Notes: generated by a model from the sequence alone, not told the origin. Shown: positions 1-9,466, counted from the first letter of the stretch. The stretch is 64,000 nucleotides of DNA from Neorhodopirellula lusitana (GCF_900182915.1 NZ_FXUG01000009.1:248001-312000); one strand, 5' to 3'. Numbers and translations are program-made.

Positions 1-72
1 CGATCCAACAGCTTCTTCGAATTGCTTTTCTTGCGAGCGGGAATACTTGATTTGACGTTTAACAGCCAATCC

Positions 73-1389
73 ATGGACCGCCCACTCCGGCTTATGGCTC
101 TTTTGGCCGTCGCGTTCGGCGTTTTTTCCACTTCCCTCTGGAAAACAACCTCCGATGCCGTCGCTCAAGGGACTGTCTTTCCGGGTCAAGTGATTCAAGG
201 TCAAGTCATCCCTAGCCAAGGAGTCCAGGGGCAAGTCATTCAGGGGCAGGTGATTCCGGGCCAAGTCATCCAAGCCCAGCCCGTTCCCCAGGCTCGTAAC
301 GGCGGAGTCATCATTTCTGGCTCCCGGCCGCTTCCCAGCACGTCGCCCAACACCACTCAACAAAACCCTCTGGGTAATCGGCTCGGCGACGCTGGCCAAT
401 CGCCCGCCCAGGTCGATCGGGTTCGGCGCGTGCCCAAAGGAGACACCTGGGTCGAACCGCCACCCGCATTGCAAAGTCTGCTGAAGCAAGGCGGCGTGCC
501 GGATTCATTGGTGACACTGCGACTTTTGCAGCGGCAACAGCAACGGATCGCTGACCGTGCCGCCTCATGCACCGTCAGCGTTCAAATCGGACCGGCACAA
601 GGCTGTGGAGTCATCATCACTCCGACCGGCTACGTGTTGACCGCTGCCCACGTGGCGATGCGGCCAGGCAAATCCGCCGTCCTAACGCTGTCCGATGGCC
701 GAACCGTCACGGCGACGACGCGAGGCATGAACCGGAACGTCGACGCGGGACTAATGAAAATTGATTCCAACCAAAACAGCGGCAAACCTTGGCCACACGC
801 CACGCTCGGTTCCAGCACCGATTTGAAACCGGGCATGTGGTGCATCGCTACCGGCCACCCCGGTGGCTACGACCGCGGCCGTGGAATGGTGACTCGTGTG
901 GGCCGCATTCTGGATGTTCGCCCAGGTTCGCTGGTCACCGATTGCGCGTTGATCGGTGGCGATTCCGGTGGTCCCCTGTTTGATTTATCTGGCCGTTTGA
1001 TCGCCGTGCACAGTCGTATCGGGAACGATGTGGCTGACAATTTGCACGTACCGATTAACCATTACGACGACTCTTGGAGCCGAATGGACCAGGGCGAATC
1101 GTGGGGATTCTTGCCGGGATTCAAACCCGCCCTGGGTGTTCGCGGCAACAGCTCCGATGTGAAAGCGTCCGTGAAAGAAGTCACGGCGGGTTCGCCTGCT
1201 GAAGAGGCGGGTATCGAACCGGGCGATGTCGTCGAACGGTTTGGTGACATTCAGATTACAGGATTCGAATCGCTCAAGAAGGCGGTGTCCGACACCATGC
1301 CTGGCGAGCGAGTCAAAGTGTGGGTTCGCCGTCAGGGCAACTTGGTTCAGGTCGTTGTAGAGATTGGAAGAGCCAATGACATTCGTTGA
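73..1389 (+). CDS. Secreted trypsin-like serine protease with C-terminal PDZ domain (HtrA/DegP-like)
   Basis: This is a serine endoprotease probably acting in periplasmic or cell-surface protein quality control. From the ATG at 73 the protein has 438 residues and opens with a signal peptide (Arg, then a hydrophobic stretch, then an Ala-rich cleavage region). The frame stays open to 22, but that would put 17 extra residues ahead of the signal. Residues about 38-68 are a run of GQVI(Q/P) repeats, followed by a Pro/Gln-rich linker. The catalytic triad is visible: His193 in TAAHVA, Asp224 in NVDAGL and Ser298 in GGDSGGP. A PDZ domain covers about 353-431. The next gene overlaps the stop by 14 bases, so the two are probably co-translated. 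Substrates cannot be told from sequence. Confidence 0.88.
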   Translation: MDRPLRLMALLAVAFGVFSTSLWKTTSDAVAQGTVFPGQVIQGQVIPSQGVQGQVIQGQVIPGQVIQAQPVPQARNGGVIISGSRPLPSTSPNTTQQNPLGNRLGDAGQSPAQVDRVRRVPKGDTWVEPPPALQSLLKQGGVPDSLVTLRLLQRQQQRIADRAASCTVSVQIGPAQGCGVIITPTGYVLTAAHVAMRPGKSAVLTLSDGRTVTATTRGMNRNVDAGLMKIDSNQNSGKPWPHATLGSSTDLKPGMWCIATGHPGGYDRGRGMVTRVGRILDVRPGSLVTDCALIGGDSGGPLFDLSGRLIAVHSRIGNDVADNLHVPINHYDDSWSRMDQGESWGFLPGFKPALGVRGNSSDVKASVKEVTAGSPAEEAGIEPGDVVERFGDIQITGFESLKKAVSDTMPGERVKVWVRRQGNLVQVVVEIGRANDIR

Positions 1390-2536
1390 TAAGAATCGCA
1401 ATCGCATCCAACCGTTCTCGCTGACGCGGACATCCTTAGCACAATACCTTGTGCTGACATTGGTTGTATTGACGTGTTGCCAAACAACGGCTTCGGCACA
1501 GGACGACTCGCCGATTCCAGAGTGGTTGCAACAACGGTTGGTCGATCGCGTTCTGCATCGCCGCGATAGCAACGCGATGATGCGGTTGATGAATCCAATC
1601 GCTGAAAAAGCGGAGGCCAGTGTCGTCGAAGTCATCAGCGGTGGACGCCCGGTGGCATTGGGAACCGTGGTCTCGCTTAATTCGTCCAGCGATCAACTCA
1701 ACACGACAACCGCTCCGTCATCCGACCCTTCAGTGGTGCAGGATGCCTACATCGTCACCAAACGTAGCGAGCTTTCCGGCGATCCCATCCGCATCCGCCT
1801 TGCCGACGGCCGACTCATTCCGGCTCGTGTCGCGGCAGTCCGGCGGCGCAGTGACTTAGCGTTGCTGGTCGCGCAGGTCGATCAAGCGACGAAAGTCCGA
1901 TCGCTGCAACCGGTGCACTTCGATCGCTACGTCCCGCTGATCGGTAGCTTCTTAATCAGCCCCGATCGGACCGGCCGCGTGATCGGTTTAGGCGTTGTTG
2001 GTGCGGCGCCCCGCAAGGTATCCCACAAAGGACGTTTGGGTATTGAACTCGAACGTATCAGCCAAACCGGGGCCCGTGTACGTAACATCATTCCGGACAG
2101 CGGTGCCGACGAAGCCGGTTTGGAACGCGGCGACCGAATCATTGCGATCGACGGACGCAATCAAAACGATGTGCGTCAAGTCGTTAGCACGCTCAATGGA
2201 ATGTTCCCTGGCGAAGTGGTTCAACTGACCATTGAACGCGATGGCAGTACCGTCGACATTCCCGCTCGAATGGGCGAACTCGCCGTGATGCAGGAGTCTG
2301 AAAATGATGCCCGCGTTAACGGCGCACGCAACATTCGCTTGTCGGGTTTCGAGCAAGCGATCCAGCACGATATGGTACTGAATCCAGAACAGTGCGGCGG
2401 GCCAGTTCTCGATACCGAGGGCCGCGTCATTGGGCTCAACATCGCCCGCGCCGGACGCGTCGTCAGTTACGCGTTACCAGCTTCGTTGGTCGCATCCGAA
2501 GTCTCTAGCATGATCGCCGAAGCAGGCGGAAAGTAA
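1376..2536 (+). CDS. Inactive HtrA-like secreted protein with an internal PDZ domain
   Basis: This looks like a paralogue of the upstream protease that has lost catalysis. I chose the ATG at 1376, which overlaps the upstream stop; a TTG at 1364 is also possible. A hydrophobic signal segment ends near SAQDD. The trypsin-like first half keeps an Asp (RRSDLALL) but has no His where TAAHV is expected (it reads IVTKRSE). The segment matching GDSGGP reads EQCGGP, so the nucleophile position is Cys. The PDZ domain lies at about residues 218-300, before the CGGP strand rather than at the C-terminus, so it interrupts the protease-like fold. A binding or scaffold role, perhaps with its neighbour, is inferred. 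Confidence 0.8.
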   Translation: MTFVDKNRNRIQPFSLTRTSLAQYLVLTLVVLTCCQTTASAQDDSPIPEWLQQRLVDRVLHRRDSNAMMRLMNPIAEKAEASVVEVISGGRPVALGTVVSLNSSSDQLNTTTAPSSDPSVVQDAYIVTKRSELSGDPIRIRLADGRLIPARVAAVRRRSDLALLVAQVDQATKVRSLQPVHFDRYVPLIGSFLISPDRTGRVIGLGVVGAAPRKVSHKGRLGIELERISQTGARVRNIIPDSGADEAGLERGDRIIAIDGRNQNDVRQVVSTLNGMFPGEVVQLTIERDGSTVDIPARMGELAVMQESENDARVNGARNIRLSGFEQAIQHDMVLNPEQCGGPVLDTEGRVIGLNIARAGRVVSYALPASLVASEVSSMIAEAGGK

Positions 2537-2551
2537 CCCAGGTAACCTCCT

Positions 2552-4816
2552 TTGGCTGTGCCGTTTGCCGTTCAGTGCGTCAGTTGTCATGGCCGTTTGC
2601 GAGTCACCGACGAGTCGATCGTTGGCACGATTGTCGCTTGTCCACGCTGTGGTTCGATGGTTCAAATCAACGAACCTGAATCCGACAACACTCCGTCGGG
2701 GTCCGCAAGCACTCCATCTGGTTCCACCACCACTCCGTCTGGCCAGCCTGCAACCCAAGCCACTACTTCGACAGCCGCAGCGATTCCCTCGGCTGCCCCT
2801 ACTTCGATCAGCCCCAATCCCGAGAGCCCTGCTCCGGCTGGCCCGCCGCCTCGCCCCACTCGAATGGTCGCGGGCGACGAGGAGATCGACAGCCAAGAAA
2901 TGACGCGGGATGATTTTTCACAGGATGACGTCTCCCCCAACGGACCGCCCCCGTTTGATGATCCGGCGTCAGATTCTCCCGCCGCCGCGTTTGCTGCCCC
3001 CGAAGGCTTCGCTCCGCCCAAGGGCACTGAGCCGCCTGTCACGGAAACTCCTCGGACCGCCCCCGATCCTGATTCCACCGCGGATTCCAATGCGGAAGTC
3101 GCTGACCAACTGAAGTGGTTGGAAGAACCCGCCCGGCGATCTCGCCAGCGATTGCTGATCGGCGCGATTAGCCTGGGAACCGTCGTGATCCTGGGCATCC
3201 TAGCGATGTGGCTATTCGGCGGTTCAGAACCTATCACCCCAGTAGCCCAAACAACTGACCCAACATCCAGCATCGATCCGGAAACCACTCCGAACAACAC
3301 TCCCGATTCCGTCTCGCTTGATAAAATTGCCAGCGCCGATTCACCAAACGACTCAACTCTCACACCAACCAAGACAAGCAACCCAGACGGGCTCCCAACA
3401 ACACCCACCGAGTCGCTACCAGATCCTGCACTGGAGAAGCCAGCTAGCCAAAACTCGCCCGACCCAAACTCCTCAAGAGAGACACCCACTCCACCAACTA
3501 CCGCGAACGCCCCACCGCCGATGATTCCGACCGGCCTGTTGCCCATCGATCCGCTGCGTGCCGACGATGAAGAGAAAACGGGCGACCAACAAGTGATGCG
3601 TGACGGCGGCGACGAAGCTGCCATTGATCCGTTGATGGGACTGCCGCCCGAACTGGAGGCCTTCACCCAACTGCTCGACGTTCCCGGAGACGCACCGGAC
3701 GCACCGCCGATTCAACCGTCCGATGCCAACGTGGAAGAACTTCGCGTCGATCAGGCTGCCGATGACATGATTGACCCCATGATTTTGGCGACGCCACCGC
3801 ACGAAGTGAATGTTGCCAACGCGTTGAAGTTCCGGGTTGCGATCCAATCCGATGGCTACCCGCTTTCTGATTTTCTATTGCTATGCAGCGAGTTGACTCA
3901 GGTCCCGATGCAGATTGACTGGGTCACGCTTGACTTAGCTGGCGTTTCCTTCGCCCAAAAAATCAAGGACAACAAACCAGGCTGGAAGCCCATCGGCGAC
4001 CTACTCAAAACGCTCGCAGCGGAACTGAAGCTATCCCTTCAGCAAGAACCTGACGAGATGCTCTGGACGCTGGAAGCCAAGGAGCTTTCAGAGCGTTTAA
4101 CCCCCGTGTTGAACACGTCGGACTTAGGCGATGAAGAAGCTTCCGCTCAACAACTGATCAAGGCCTTCGATGAATCCATTGAGTGGGAAGAACGCGAACG
4201 GATCGGACTGGCCGCGATCATCACCGACGGCATTCGAAAGGCACGCGGACTTCCGACCAAGCTCAATCCGGTCACACTGAATCACTTGATGATTCAGGCC
4301 GAATGCCTGGATCCCGCGACCCGTTCCAAGGAAGATTTCCCTGAACACTGGCCCTTGGTTGAAGGCGGTGAATCAGGAAACCAACTGGACACCGCAATCA
4401 CACTCGCGGGGTTCCTTCGCCACACTGCAAGGCTCAACGGATCGACCTGCATTGTCAATTGGCAAGACGCACGCACCCGCCGCCTATCGCCCGGACAACT
4501 GGTGATGCCGTTCGCCGGTGACCCCGCGGGAACGATGCTACGCAAAACACTCAGCCCACTGGGACTGAGTGCTCGGATTGCCAGCGAAGGGATTTGGTGG
4601 GTGGGCACCGACGCGACCTACGACCGCATGCCGGTGCTAGTGATTGGCGACGAACTGGGCCCCCAGCGGGAAGCCATCATCCAAAGAATTGAAACGGCTG
4701 CGAAACAGGCCGGCGCCGACCTGCTCATCCATCACGACCCAGTCTCGGATCGCTACCTAAGCCTGATGCCCCGGTTCCTGTACCGCCAACTCCCCACCAT
4801 CTTAAAACCCTTCTGA
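2552..4816 (+). CDS. Zinc-finger, single-pass membrane protein of unknown function
   Basis: The function is not recognised. The 754-residue protein starts at TTG 2552 (GTG 2558 is an alternative), 15 bases after the previous stop. Residues 9-33 carry a CxxC...CxxC zinc-binding knuckle (Cys9, 12, 30, 33) of the kind often seen at the N-terminus of planctomycete membrane proteins. A long Ser/Thr/Pro-rich low-complexity segment follows, then one membrane helix at about 200-223, then a second Pro/Asp-rich stretch to about 400. The folded C-terminal region (about 430-754) shows no motif I can name. The spacing suggests it is transcribed with the two HtrA-like genes. The topology would put the zinc finger inside and the C-terminal domain outside the membrane. 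Confidence 0.75.
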   Translation: MAVPFAVQCVSCHGRLRVTDESIVGTIVACPRCGSMVQINEPESDNTPSGSASTPSGSTTTPSGQPATQATTSTAAAIPSAAPTSISPNPESPAPAGPPPRPTRMVAGDEEIDSQEMTRDDFSQDDVSPNGPPPFDDPASDSPAAAFAAPEGFAPPKGTEPPVTETPRTAPDPDSTADSNAEVADQLKWLEEPARRSRQRLLIGAISLGTVVILGILAMWLFGGSEPITPVAQTTDPTSSIDPETTPNNTPDSVSLDKIASADSPNDSTLTPTKTSNPDGLPTTPTESLPDPALEKPASQNSPDPNSSRETPTPPTTANAPPPMIPTGLLPIDPLRADDEEKTGDQQVMRDGGDEAAIDPLMGLPPELEAFTQLLDVPGDAPDAPPIQPSDANVEELRVDQAADDMIDPMILATPPHEVNVANALKFRVAIQSDGYPLSDFLLLCSELTQVPMQIDWVTLDLAGVSFAQKIKDNKPGWKPIGDLLKTLAAELKLSLQQEPDEMLWTLEAKELSERLTPVLNTSDLGDEEASAQQLIKAFDESIEWEERERIGLAAIITDGIRKARGLPTKLNPVTLNHLMIQAECLDPATRSKEDFPEHWPLVEGGESGNQLDTAITLAGFLRHTARLNGSTCIVNWQDARTRRLSPGQLVMPFAGDPAGTMLRKTLSPLGLSARIASEGIWWVGTDATYDRMPVLVIGDELGPQREAIIQRIETAAKQAGADLLIHHDPVSDRYLSLMPRFLYRQLPTILKPF

Positions 4817-4874
4817 CAGCCAACTCGCCTGGGTCGAAACTCGCCCGATGGCGAATCGGCAGGGGCTGGCTGCC

Positions 4875-5237
4875 TTACGGGTATTCGATGGTGATGTTGC
4901 TGTTCAGACCACCACGTGGCGTCCAGCGGCTTTCGACTCGCAATTTACGAGGCTTTACGACAGCGACGAAGTCGTCCAGAATCCGGTTCGTGATCGCCTC
5001 GTAGAAAATTCCTTCGTTGCGGAATCGCTGCAAGTACATTTTAAGACTCTTCAGCTCCACACATACTTCGTCGGGAACGTAAGTAAAAACGATGGTCCCG
5101 TAGTCCGGCTGGCCAGTTTTTGGACAAACCGAAGTAAACTCGGGGCAATTGTGCTCGATCGTGAAGTCGCGGTGGGGGGCGGGGTTTTCAAAGACTTCTA
5201 AGATATCGCGGAAGTCGGACTCGTTGGTGTTACTCAC
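4875..5237 (-). CDS. queF: NADPH-dependent 7-cyano-7-deazaguanine reductase (QueF, short type)
   Basis: QueF reduces preQ0 to preQ1 with NADPH in the queuosine tRNA-modification pathway, in the cytoplasm. The 120-residue length fits the unimodular type. The active-site segment [12 protein letters not shown] contains the thioimide-forming Cys38 and the conserved Asp45, and ELKSLKMY is the family's NADPH/substrate-binding motif. The N-terminal [15 protein letters not shown] and the C-terminal WTPRGG are also typical. The gene diverges from queE across a short intergenic region, so both steps of the pathway may share one control region. Confidence 0.95.
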   Translation of the reverse strand: MSNTNESDFRDILEVFENPAPHRDFTIEHNCPEFTSVCPKTGQPDYGTIVFTYVPDEVCVELKSLKMYLQRFRNEGIFYEAITNRILDDFVAVVKPRKLRVESRWTPRGGLNSNITIEYP

Positions 5238-5360
5238 TGAAATTCAATCGCAAGCGGATAAGGGTTTAGTTTTTTGATCAGTCGTGGTGATGTTGTTGTA
5301 CCCAGCCAGCAAGTCAAGAAAAGCCAGCCAACGGGTAAAACGTGGCTCGCATCCAAAAAA

Positions 5361-6095
5361 GTGACCTCGGTCACGGCCCCCACCACGCTGCGCATTGCCG
5401 AAACCTTCGCGAGTCGACAAGGCGAGGGAGCCCTGACCGGCGTCCCCAGTTTCTTCATCCGGACCAGCGGTTGTAATCTGCGGTGCTGGTTCTGTGATAC
5501 ACCCTACGCATCCTGGAAGCCCGAAGGGGAGCGATTGACGACGGATGAGCTGATCGAACAGGTCCGCTCGGCCAGCATCCCCGATCTGGACGAGCCGATC
5601 CGCCACGTGGTTTTGACCGGTGGCGAACCGCTTATCGCCGCTGGAATCACCGAACTGTCCGACCGCTTACGTGCGGAGGGATACCACATCACGATCGAAA
5701 CCGCGGGCACGGTCGACATCGAAATCGACTGCGATCTACTCTCGCTCAGCCCGAAACTGCGGGCCAGTGGGCCCAACGCTGTCGACCACCCGGCCTGGGC
5801 CAAAACCCACGAAAAGCGCCGATTGCCCATCCAAGTCATGCAAAAGCTGATGGCTCGGTCGGCAGCCTACCAAGTCAAGTTTGTCGTCGACTCAGCTGAG
5901 GAATTCGAAGAAATCGAGTCCGTGGTACAGGCCTTGGGTGTGCAGCCCGAAGACGTTTGGATCATGCCCCAAGGCGTCACGGTTGAGCAACTCGACGCCG
6001 CTCGCCACTGGTTGACCGATTGGTGCGAGGAGCGATCGTTCGTGTACTGCGACCGGATGCAAATCCGCTGGTACGGCAACCGACGCGGGACATGA
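5361..6095 (+). CDS. queE: 7-carboxy-7-deazaguanine synthase, radical SAM enzyme (QueE)
   Basis: QueE converts 6-carboxytetrahydropterin to 7-carboxy-7-deazaguanine in preQ0/queuosine synthesis. The radical SAM cluster motif CNLRCWFC is followed by DTPYASW, a QueE hallmark, and the glycine motif TGGEP lies downstream. The frame is open from TTG 5274, but homology only begins near LRIAETFASRQGEG. I therefore prefer GTG 5361, giving 244 residues close to the family length; TTG 5274 would add 29 residues. The last bases overlap the start of the DUF2752 gene by four (ATGA), implying translational coupling. queC and queD are not in the window. Confidence 0.93.
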   Translation: MTSVTAPTTLRIAETFASRQGEGALTGVPSFFIRTSGCNLRCWFCDTPYASWKPEGERLTTDELIEQVRSASIPDLDEPIRHVVLTGGEPLIAAGITELSDRLRAEGYHITIETAGTVDIEIDCDLLSLSPKLRASGPNAVDHPAWAKTHEKRRLPIQVMQKLMARSAAYQVKFVVDSAEEFEEIESVVQALGVQPEDVWIMPQGVTVEQLDAARHWLTDWCEERSFVYCDRMQIRWYGNRRGT

Positions 6096-6517
6096 TTGGG
6101 CCCAGCAACCTTCGGCCCAGCACGATTCGCTTCCTAAGCATCGGGGTGGCCTTTTCCCTGGCGATTCCCCTGATCGTCGCCCGCAGCCTCGCCCCTAGTC
6201 CAGACGGGCTGGGCACCCACCAACAACTGGGACTGCCCCCGTGTTCCATGCGGGTGCTATTTGGGATGCGATGCCCCGCATGTGGAATGACTACCTCGTG
6301 GAGCCACCTCACTCGCGGGGACCTCCTGGCCAGCATCCAGGCCAACGCTGGCGGCGCCGCCCTCGGGATCCTGGCTCTGGTTGTCGTCGTCGTGGCGACC
6401 AAAGCAGCCTGGACCGGAGCGTGGCCGAAACTCGGCATTTCTCGAGCAATTGGGATTGGAATTATCGCGTCGGGTGCGGTGACGGTGGCCGACTGGGCAG
6501 CCCGGCTGCTGGGATAA
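6092..6517 (+). CDS. DUF2752 family small membrane protein
   Basis: This is a small membrane protein of unknown function. The family signature is visible as FGMRCPACGMTTSW: a Cys-Pro-x-Cys pair in a short loop between membrane helices. The protein has about three hydrophobic segments: one near the N-terminus, one around LGILALVVVVVAT and one at the C-terminal end. The ATG at 6092 overlaps the queE stop as ATGA; the frame is open back to 6020, but that would overlap queE by 76 bases. The placement is probably operonic and need not imply a role in queuosine synthesis. Confidence 0.82.
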   Translation: MIGPSNLRPSTIRFLSIGVAFSLAIPLIVARSLAPSPDGLGTHQQLGLPPCSMRVLFGMRCPACGMTTSWSHLTRGDLLASIQANAGGAALGILALVVVVVATKAAWTGAWPKLGISRAIGIGIIASGAVTVADWAARLLG

Positions 6518-6811
6518 AATACTCCAGATGGGATAGAACGCCCCCGACCAGACAGAACGCCCCAGACGGGATGTAACTTTCCAGCGAACTCCCAATCGAA
6601 CTCGCCGTGATTGTTACCCTGCGTGACAGCGACAATGGACCGACGACACCTTCGTTACGCCCATGACACTGAAGTTACCCCAACCTCGCTGGCCGGTTCC
6701 ACGTCGCACGTCAACACGACGGGCTTGGCACGCCTCGGAAGTTGCCTTAACTTTCCTGGCTCGACTCCTAACGCAACGACTCGCTTTTCCGCAACGACAG
6801 GAAACACCCCA

Positions 6812-7363
6812 ATGAGAATCGGTCTAGCATTTCGAGCGTTCTTCAAAGCGATGTTTGATGCCCAAGCGGCTGAGCGAATGGCGTTGGCCCTGGACGGCCA
6901 ATCACCAGCCCCAGCAATCACTCAATCGGCTACCGAACCCACCGCCGAAAAACCTGCGGCTCCTGCTCCGGCAAAACCAACCGGCCAGAACCCAGCCATC
7001 ACGCTGCTCGCAACTCTGCAACGAGATGCCCGGCTAATCGATCTGATTCACGAGAACCTGGATCAATACCAGGACGCTCAAGTCGGCGCGGCGGCCCGGC
7101 CTTGCCTGAAACAATGCCGGCAATCACTCGATCGAATGCTCAAGATCACCCGACTGGTCGACGCCGCCGAGAACGATTCCATCGAGGTCCCCGGTGACAC
7201 CTCGCCAGCTCGATATCGCTGGATCGGCGAAGGCGCGTCTTCACAGGCAACCAACGCCAAACTCGTCCACGCTGGCTGGCAAGCCACCACCACCGACCTG
7301 CCCAAATGGTCCGGTGCCACGGCGGACGAAAACGTGATCGCCCCGGCTCAAATCACGCTCTAG
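6812..7363 (+). CDS. DUF2760 family protein
   Basis: This is a conserved protein of unknown function, 183 residues from ATG 6812. The N-terminus MRIGLAFRAFFKAMFD and the C-terminal half (LATLQRDARLIDL, then GAAARPC, HAGWQATT and the terminal VIAPAQITL) match my memory of DUF2760. An Ala/Pro-rich linker of about 40 residues joins the short N-terminal helix to the conserved domain. The frame extends upstream to 6611, but those residues look noncoding. In other bacteria the family often sits beside Hsp70-like genes; none is present here. Confidence 0.8.
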   Translation: MRIGLAFRAFFKAMFDAQAAERMALALDGQSPAPAITQSATEPTAEKPAAPAPAKPTGQNPAITLLATLQRDARLIDLIHENLDQYQDAQVGAAARPCLKQCRQSLDRMLKITRLVDAAENDSIEVPGDTSPARYRWIGEGASSQATNAKLVHAGWQATTTDLPKWSGATADENVIAPAQITL

Positions 7364-7383
7364 AACACTCTTCGGCTTCCAAC

Positions 7384-8739
7384 ATGAACCAGGTTCCACA
7401 ACATCCCGTTGTCATCGTCGGTGCCGGGCTGGCTGGATTGGCCTGCGCAAAACGACTTAGCCAAAACGGCGTCGCTTGCACGATCCTGGAGGCCACCGAC
7501 CGCGTTGGCGGACGCGTTCGCACCGACCACATCAGCGGGTTCACGTTAGACCATGGCTTCCAAGTCCTACTGACTGCCTACCCGGCCTGCCGCGAACTAC
7601 TGGACTACGAAGCACTCAACCTGCAACCGTTCGAACCGGGAGCCCTCATCCGCCAGAACGGAGAATTCCGAACACTCAGCGATCCCTGGCGGCGCCCCTC
7701 CAAAACTCTCGCAACGGTCACCAATCCGGTTGGCTCGCTCAAAGACAAACTCGGCATCGCGAAACTACGACACACCAGCAAGTCCGGAACACTCGATGAA
7801 CTCTACCATCGAGACCACAGCGAAACACTCGCTCGTCTGCAACGGGACGGCTTCAGTGAAAAGATCATCAATGAATTCTTCCGTCCGTTCCTTAGCGGCG
7901 TATTTCTTGACGAAACGCTTTCCACTTCCAGCCGAATGCTGGAATTCGTTTTCCGAATGTTTGCTGGGGGCGACATCGCAGTTCCTGCGGGCGGCATGGC
8001 CGACATCCCTCGCCAACTCGCTGACACCCTGCCTCGCGGCACGCTGCGGTTCCAGACATCCGTTCAATCGATTGCCCAGTCGACCGACGCGACTGCCCTG
8101 CATCGCGTGATCGCCACCAGCCGAGACAGCACAAACCGCGATGATGCGGGCGACAATCAGGCAACTCAAGAGTTCCAGTGCGAGCACCTGGTCATCGCCA
8201 CCCCCAGTGACGGAGCGGCCAGACTTCTCAATCGCCCAGATATGAAAACCGAGTGGTCCGGTACGACGAATCTCTACTTCGCATCGCCGCAACCACTTAG
8301 CTCACCTGCCCTCCTTATGCTTCGCGGGGATGAGCCGGGACCGATCCAATCCGCCACGGTGCTAAGCAACATTGCCCCCGCTTACGCCCCCAAAGGCCGA
8401 TCCCTGATCTCGGTTAGCGTCGATTCGCAAGATGACCCCGCCGACGGAATCGAAGACGAAGCGTTGACCGCTCGTGTGCGAAAACAGCTCGCCCAATGGT
8501 TCGGACCCACTGCGGAACACTGGGAACTGATCCGCACCTACCGAGTGCCTTACGGGCTACCGAAGCGAGACCTGGACGAAGTCGAAAGAGACGTTCAGGC
8601 CGCCAGCCCGGGCAATGGACTCTACGTCATCGGCGACCATCGCGAGACGCCCAGCATTCAGGGTGCGATGAACAGCGGTCTTCGCGCGGCAGACGCAATC
8701 CTGGCGGCCAAACCGGCCCCACTCTCCACATCACACTGA
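7384..8739 (+). CDS. FAD-dependent amine oxidase / protoporphyrinogen-oxidase-like oxidoreductase
   Basis: This is a flavin enzyme of the amine-oxidase/phytoene-desaturase superfamily, 451 residues from ATG 7384. Residues about 9-40 hold the Rossmann dinucleotide-binding motif VGAGLAGLACAKRL ending in an acidic residue (LEA), followed by the GG motif DRVGGRVRT. The C-terminal FAD-contact motif is YVIGDHRETPSIQGAMNSG, with the typical terminal helix SGLRAADAIL. The substrate cannot be inferred: the family includes protoporphyrinogen oxidases, carotenoid desaturases and amine oxidases, and no carotenoid or haem genes flank it. The inverted repeat CGGGCC/GGCCCG just downstream (about 8748-8771) may be a weak terminator. 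Confidence 0.85.
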   Translation: MNQVPQHPVVIVGAGLAGLACAKRLSQNGVACTILEATDRVGGRVRTDHISGFTLDHGFQVLLTAYPACRELLDYEALNLQPFEPGALIRQNGEFRTLSDPWRRPSKTLATVTNPVGSLKDKLGIAKLRHTSKSGTLDELYHRDHSETLARLQRDGFSEKIINEFFRPFLSGVFLDETLSTSSRMLEFVFRMFAGGDIAVPAGGMADIPRQLADTLPRGTLRFQTSVQSIAQSTDATALHRVIATSRDSTNRDDAGDNQATQEFQCEHLVIATPSDGAARLLNRPDMKTEWSGTTNLYFASPQPLSSPALLMLRGDEPGPIQSATVLSNIAPAYAPKGRSLISVSVDSQDDPADGIEDEALTARVRKQLAQWFGPTAEHWELIRTYRVPYGLPKRDLDEVERDVQAASPGNGLYVIGDHRETPSIQGAMNSGLRAADAILAAKPAPLSTSH

Positions 8740-9184
8740 CCAACCTCGGGCCGAACGAACGAGCGGCCCGAGATAGCGAGAGCGAACGCAACTCCTCGGA
8801 ACTGGCTGCCAAACCCTTCCGGGTCCTGCAGTAGCCGATGTCTCCAGACTTCGGGGGAACCGTGGTTCGGCGTGAATACCAGCTCACGAATTCGATTTCG
8901 GCACGCTTCCTCGGCCGCGTCAAAGCCGACAGCGATACCAGCACACTAGAGCATTGTGCTTTTTGATGCGGCTGGGGTTTCTAGCCAGCGATGAGAAGTA
9001 CGCTGAGGCTAGAAGCCACGGTCACCAAGAACGTAGCCTGTGAAATCCGCAAAACGCACTAATCGAGACGGATTCTCTTCCTGGACGCAAACCGTCTTAA
9101 TTGGCGGCACGACGGTCCGCCACCAGCCCCACGTGGCTCCGTCCAACAGGCCATCGACTCTTTCTTGCCAAAACGTGGGTGCAT
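8740..9184. other. Intergenic region without a convincing gene
   Basis: This stretch lies between the oxidoreductase gene and the terminator of the cold-shock gene. Several short overlapping frames exist on both strands, but none has a ribosome site, a recognisable motif or sensible composition. I see no tRNA or structured RNA here. Confidence 0.5.
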
Positions 9185-9227
9185 AAAAAAACAAATCGCC
9201 GATTTGCTCGAAAGCAAACCGACGATT
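9185..9227 (-). terminator. Rho-independent terminator of the cold-shock gene
   Basis: Read on the minus strand, a 15-bp stem (9227-9213 with 9208-9194, two G-U or mismatch positions) is closed by a TTCG tetraloop and followed by seven T residues (9191-9185). It lies about 40 bases after the stop codon of the cold-shock gene, exactly where an intrinsic terminator is expected. Confidence 0.9.
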
Positions 9228-9268
9228 CGTATGCGTCTATCAGTATAAAATGTCTTGCAGAAAGACAA

Positions 9269-9466
9269 TTACGCCGGTGCGACGTTCTCAGCACAGGGAC
9301 CCTTGGGACCACGACCTTCAGTGTAAGTCACTCGTTGGCCTTCGCGAAGGTCGTCGAATTGGACGCCTACGAGGTTTGACGAGTGAAAGAAAAGGTCCTT
9401 GTCGCTACCTGTGTCGATGAATCCGAATCCCTTGTCGGTAACTCGTTTGATCGTGCCTTCTGCCAT
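9269..9466 (-). CDS. Cold-shock domain RNA-binding protein (CspA family)
   Basis: This is a 65-residue single cold-shock domain protein that binds single-stranded RNA or DNA and acts as an RNA chaperone. Both nucleic-acid-binding motifs are present: RNP1 as KGFGFI and RNP2 as LFFHSSN. The ending GPKGPCAENV is characteristic of the family. The gene is a single transcription unit with its own strong terminator. Regulation by temperature cannot be judged from sequence alone. Confidence 0.96.
   Translation of the reverse strand: MAEGTIKRVTDKGFGFIDTGSDKDLFFHSSNLVGVQFDDLREGQRVTYTEGRGPKGPCAENVAPA

Noticed and set aside
2662-3666. 334-residue frame on the minus strand
   Set aside because: Opposite the zinc-finger membrane gene; its Ser/Gly/Val-rich translation mirrors the low-complexity coding strand.
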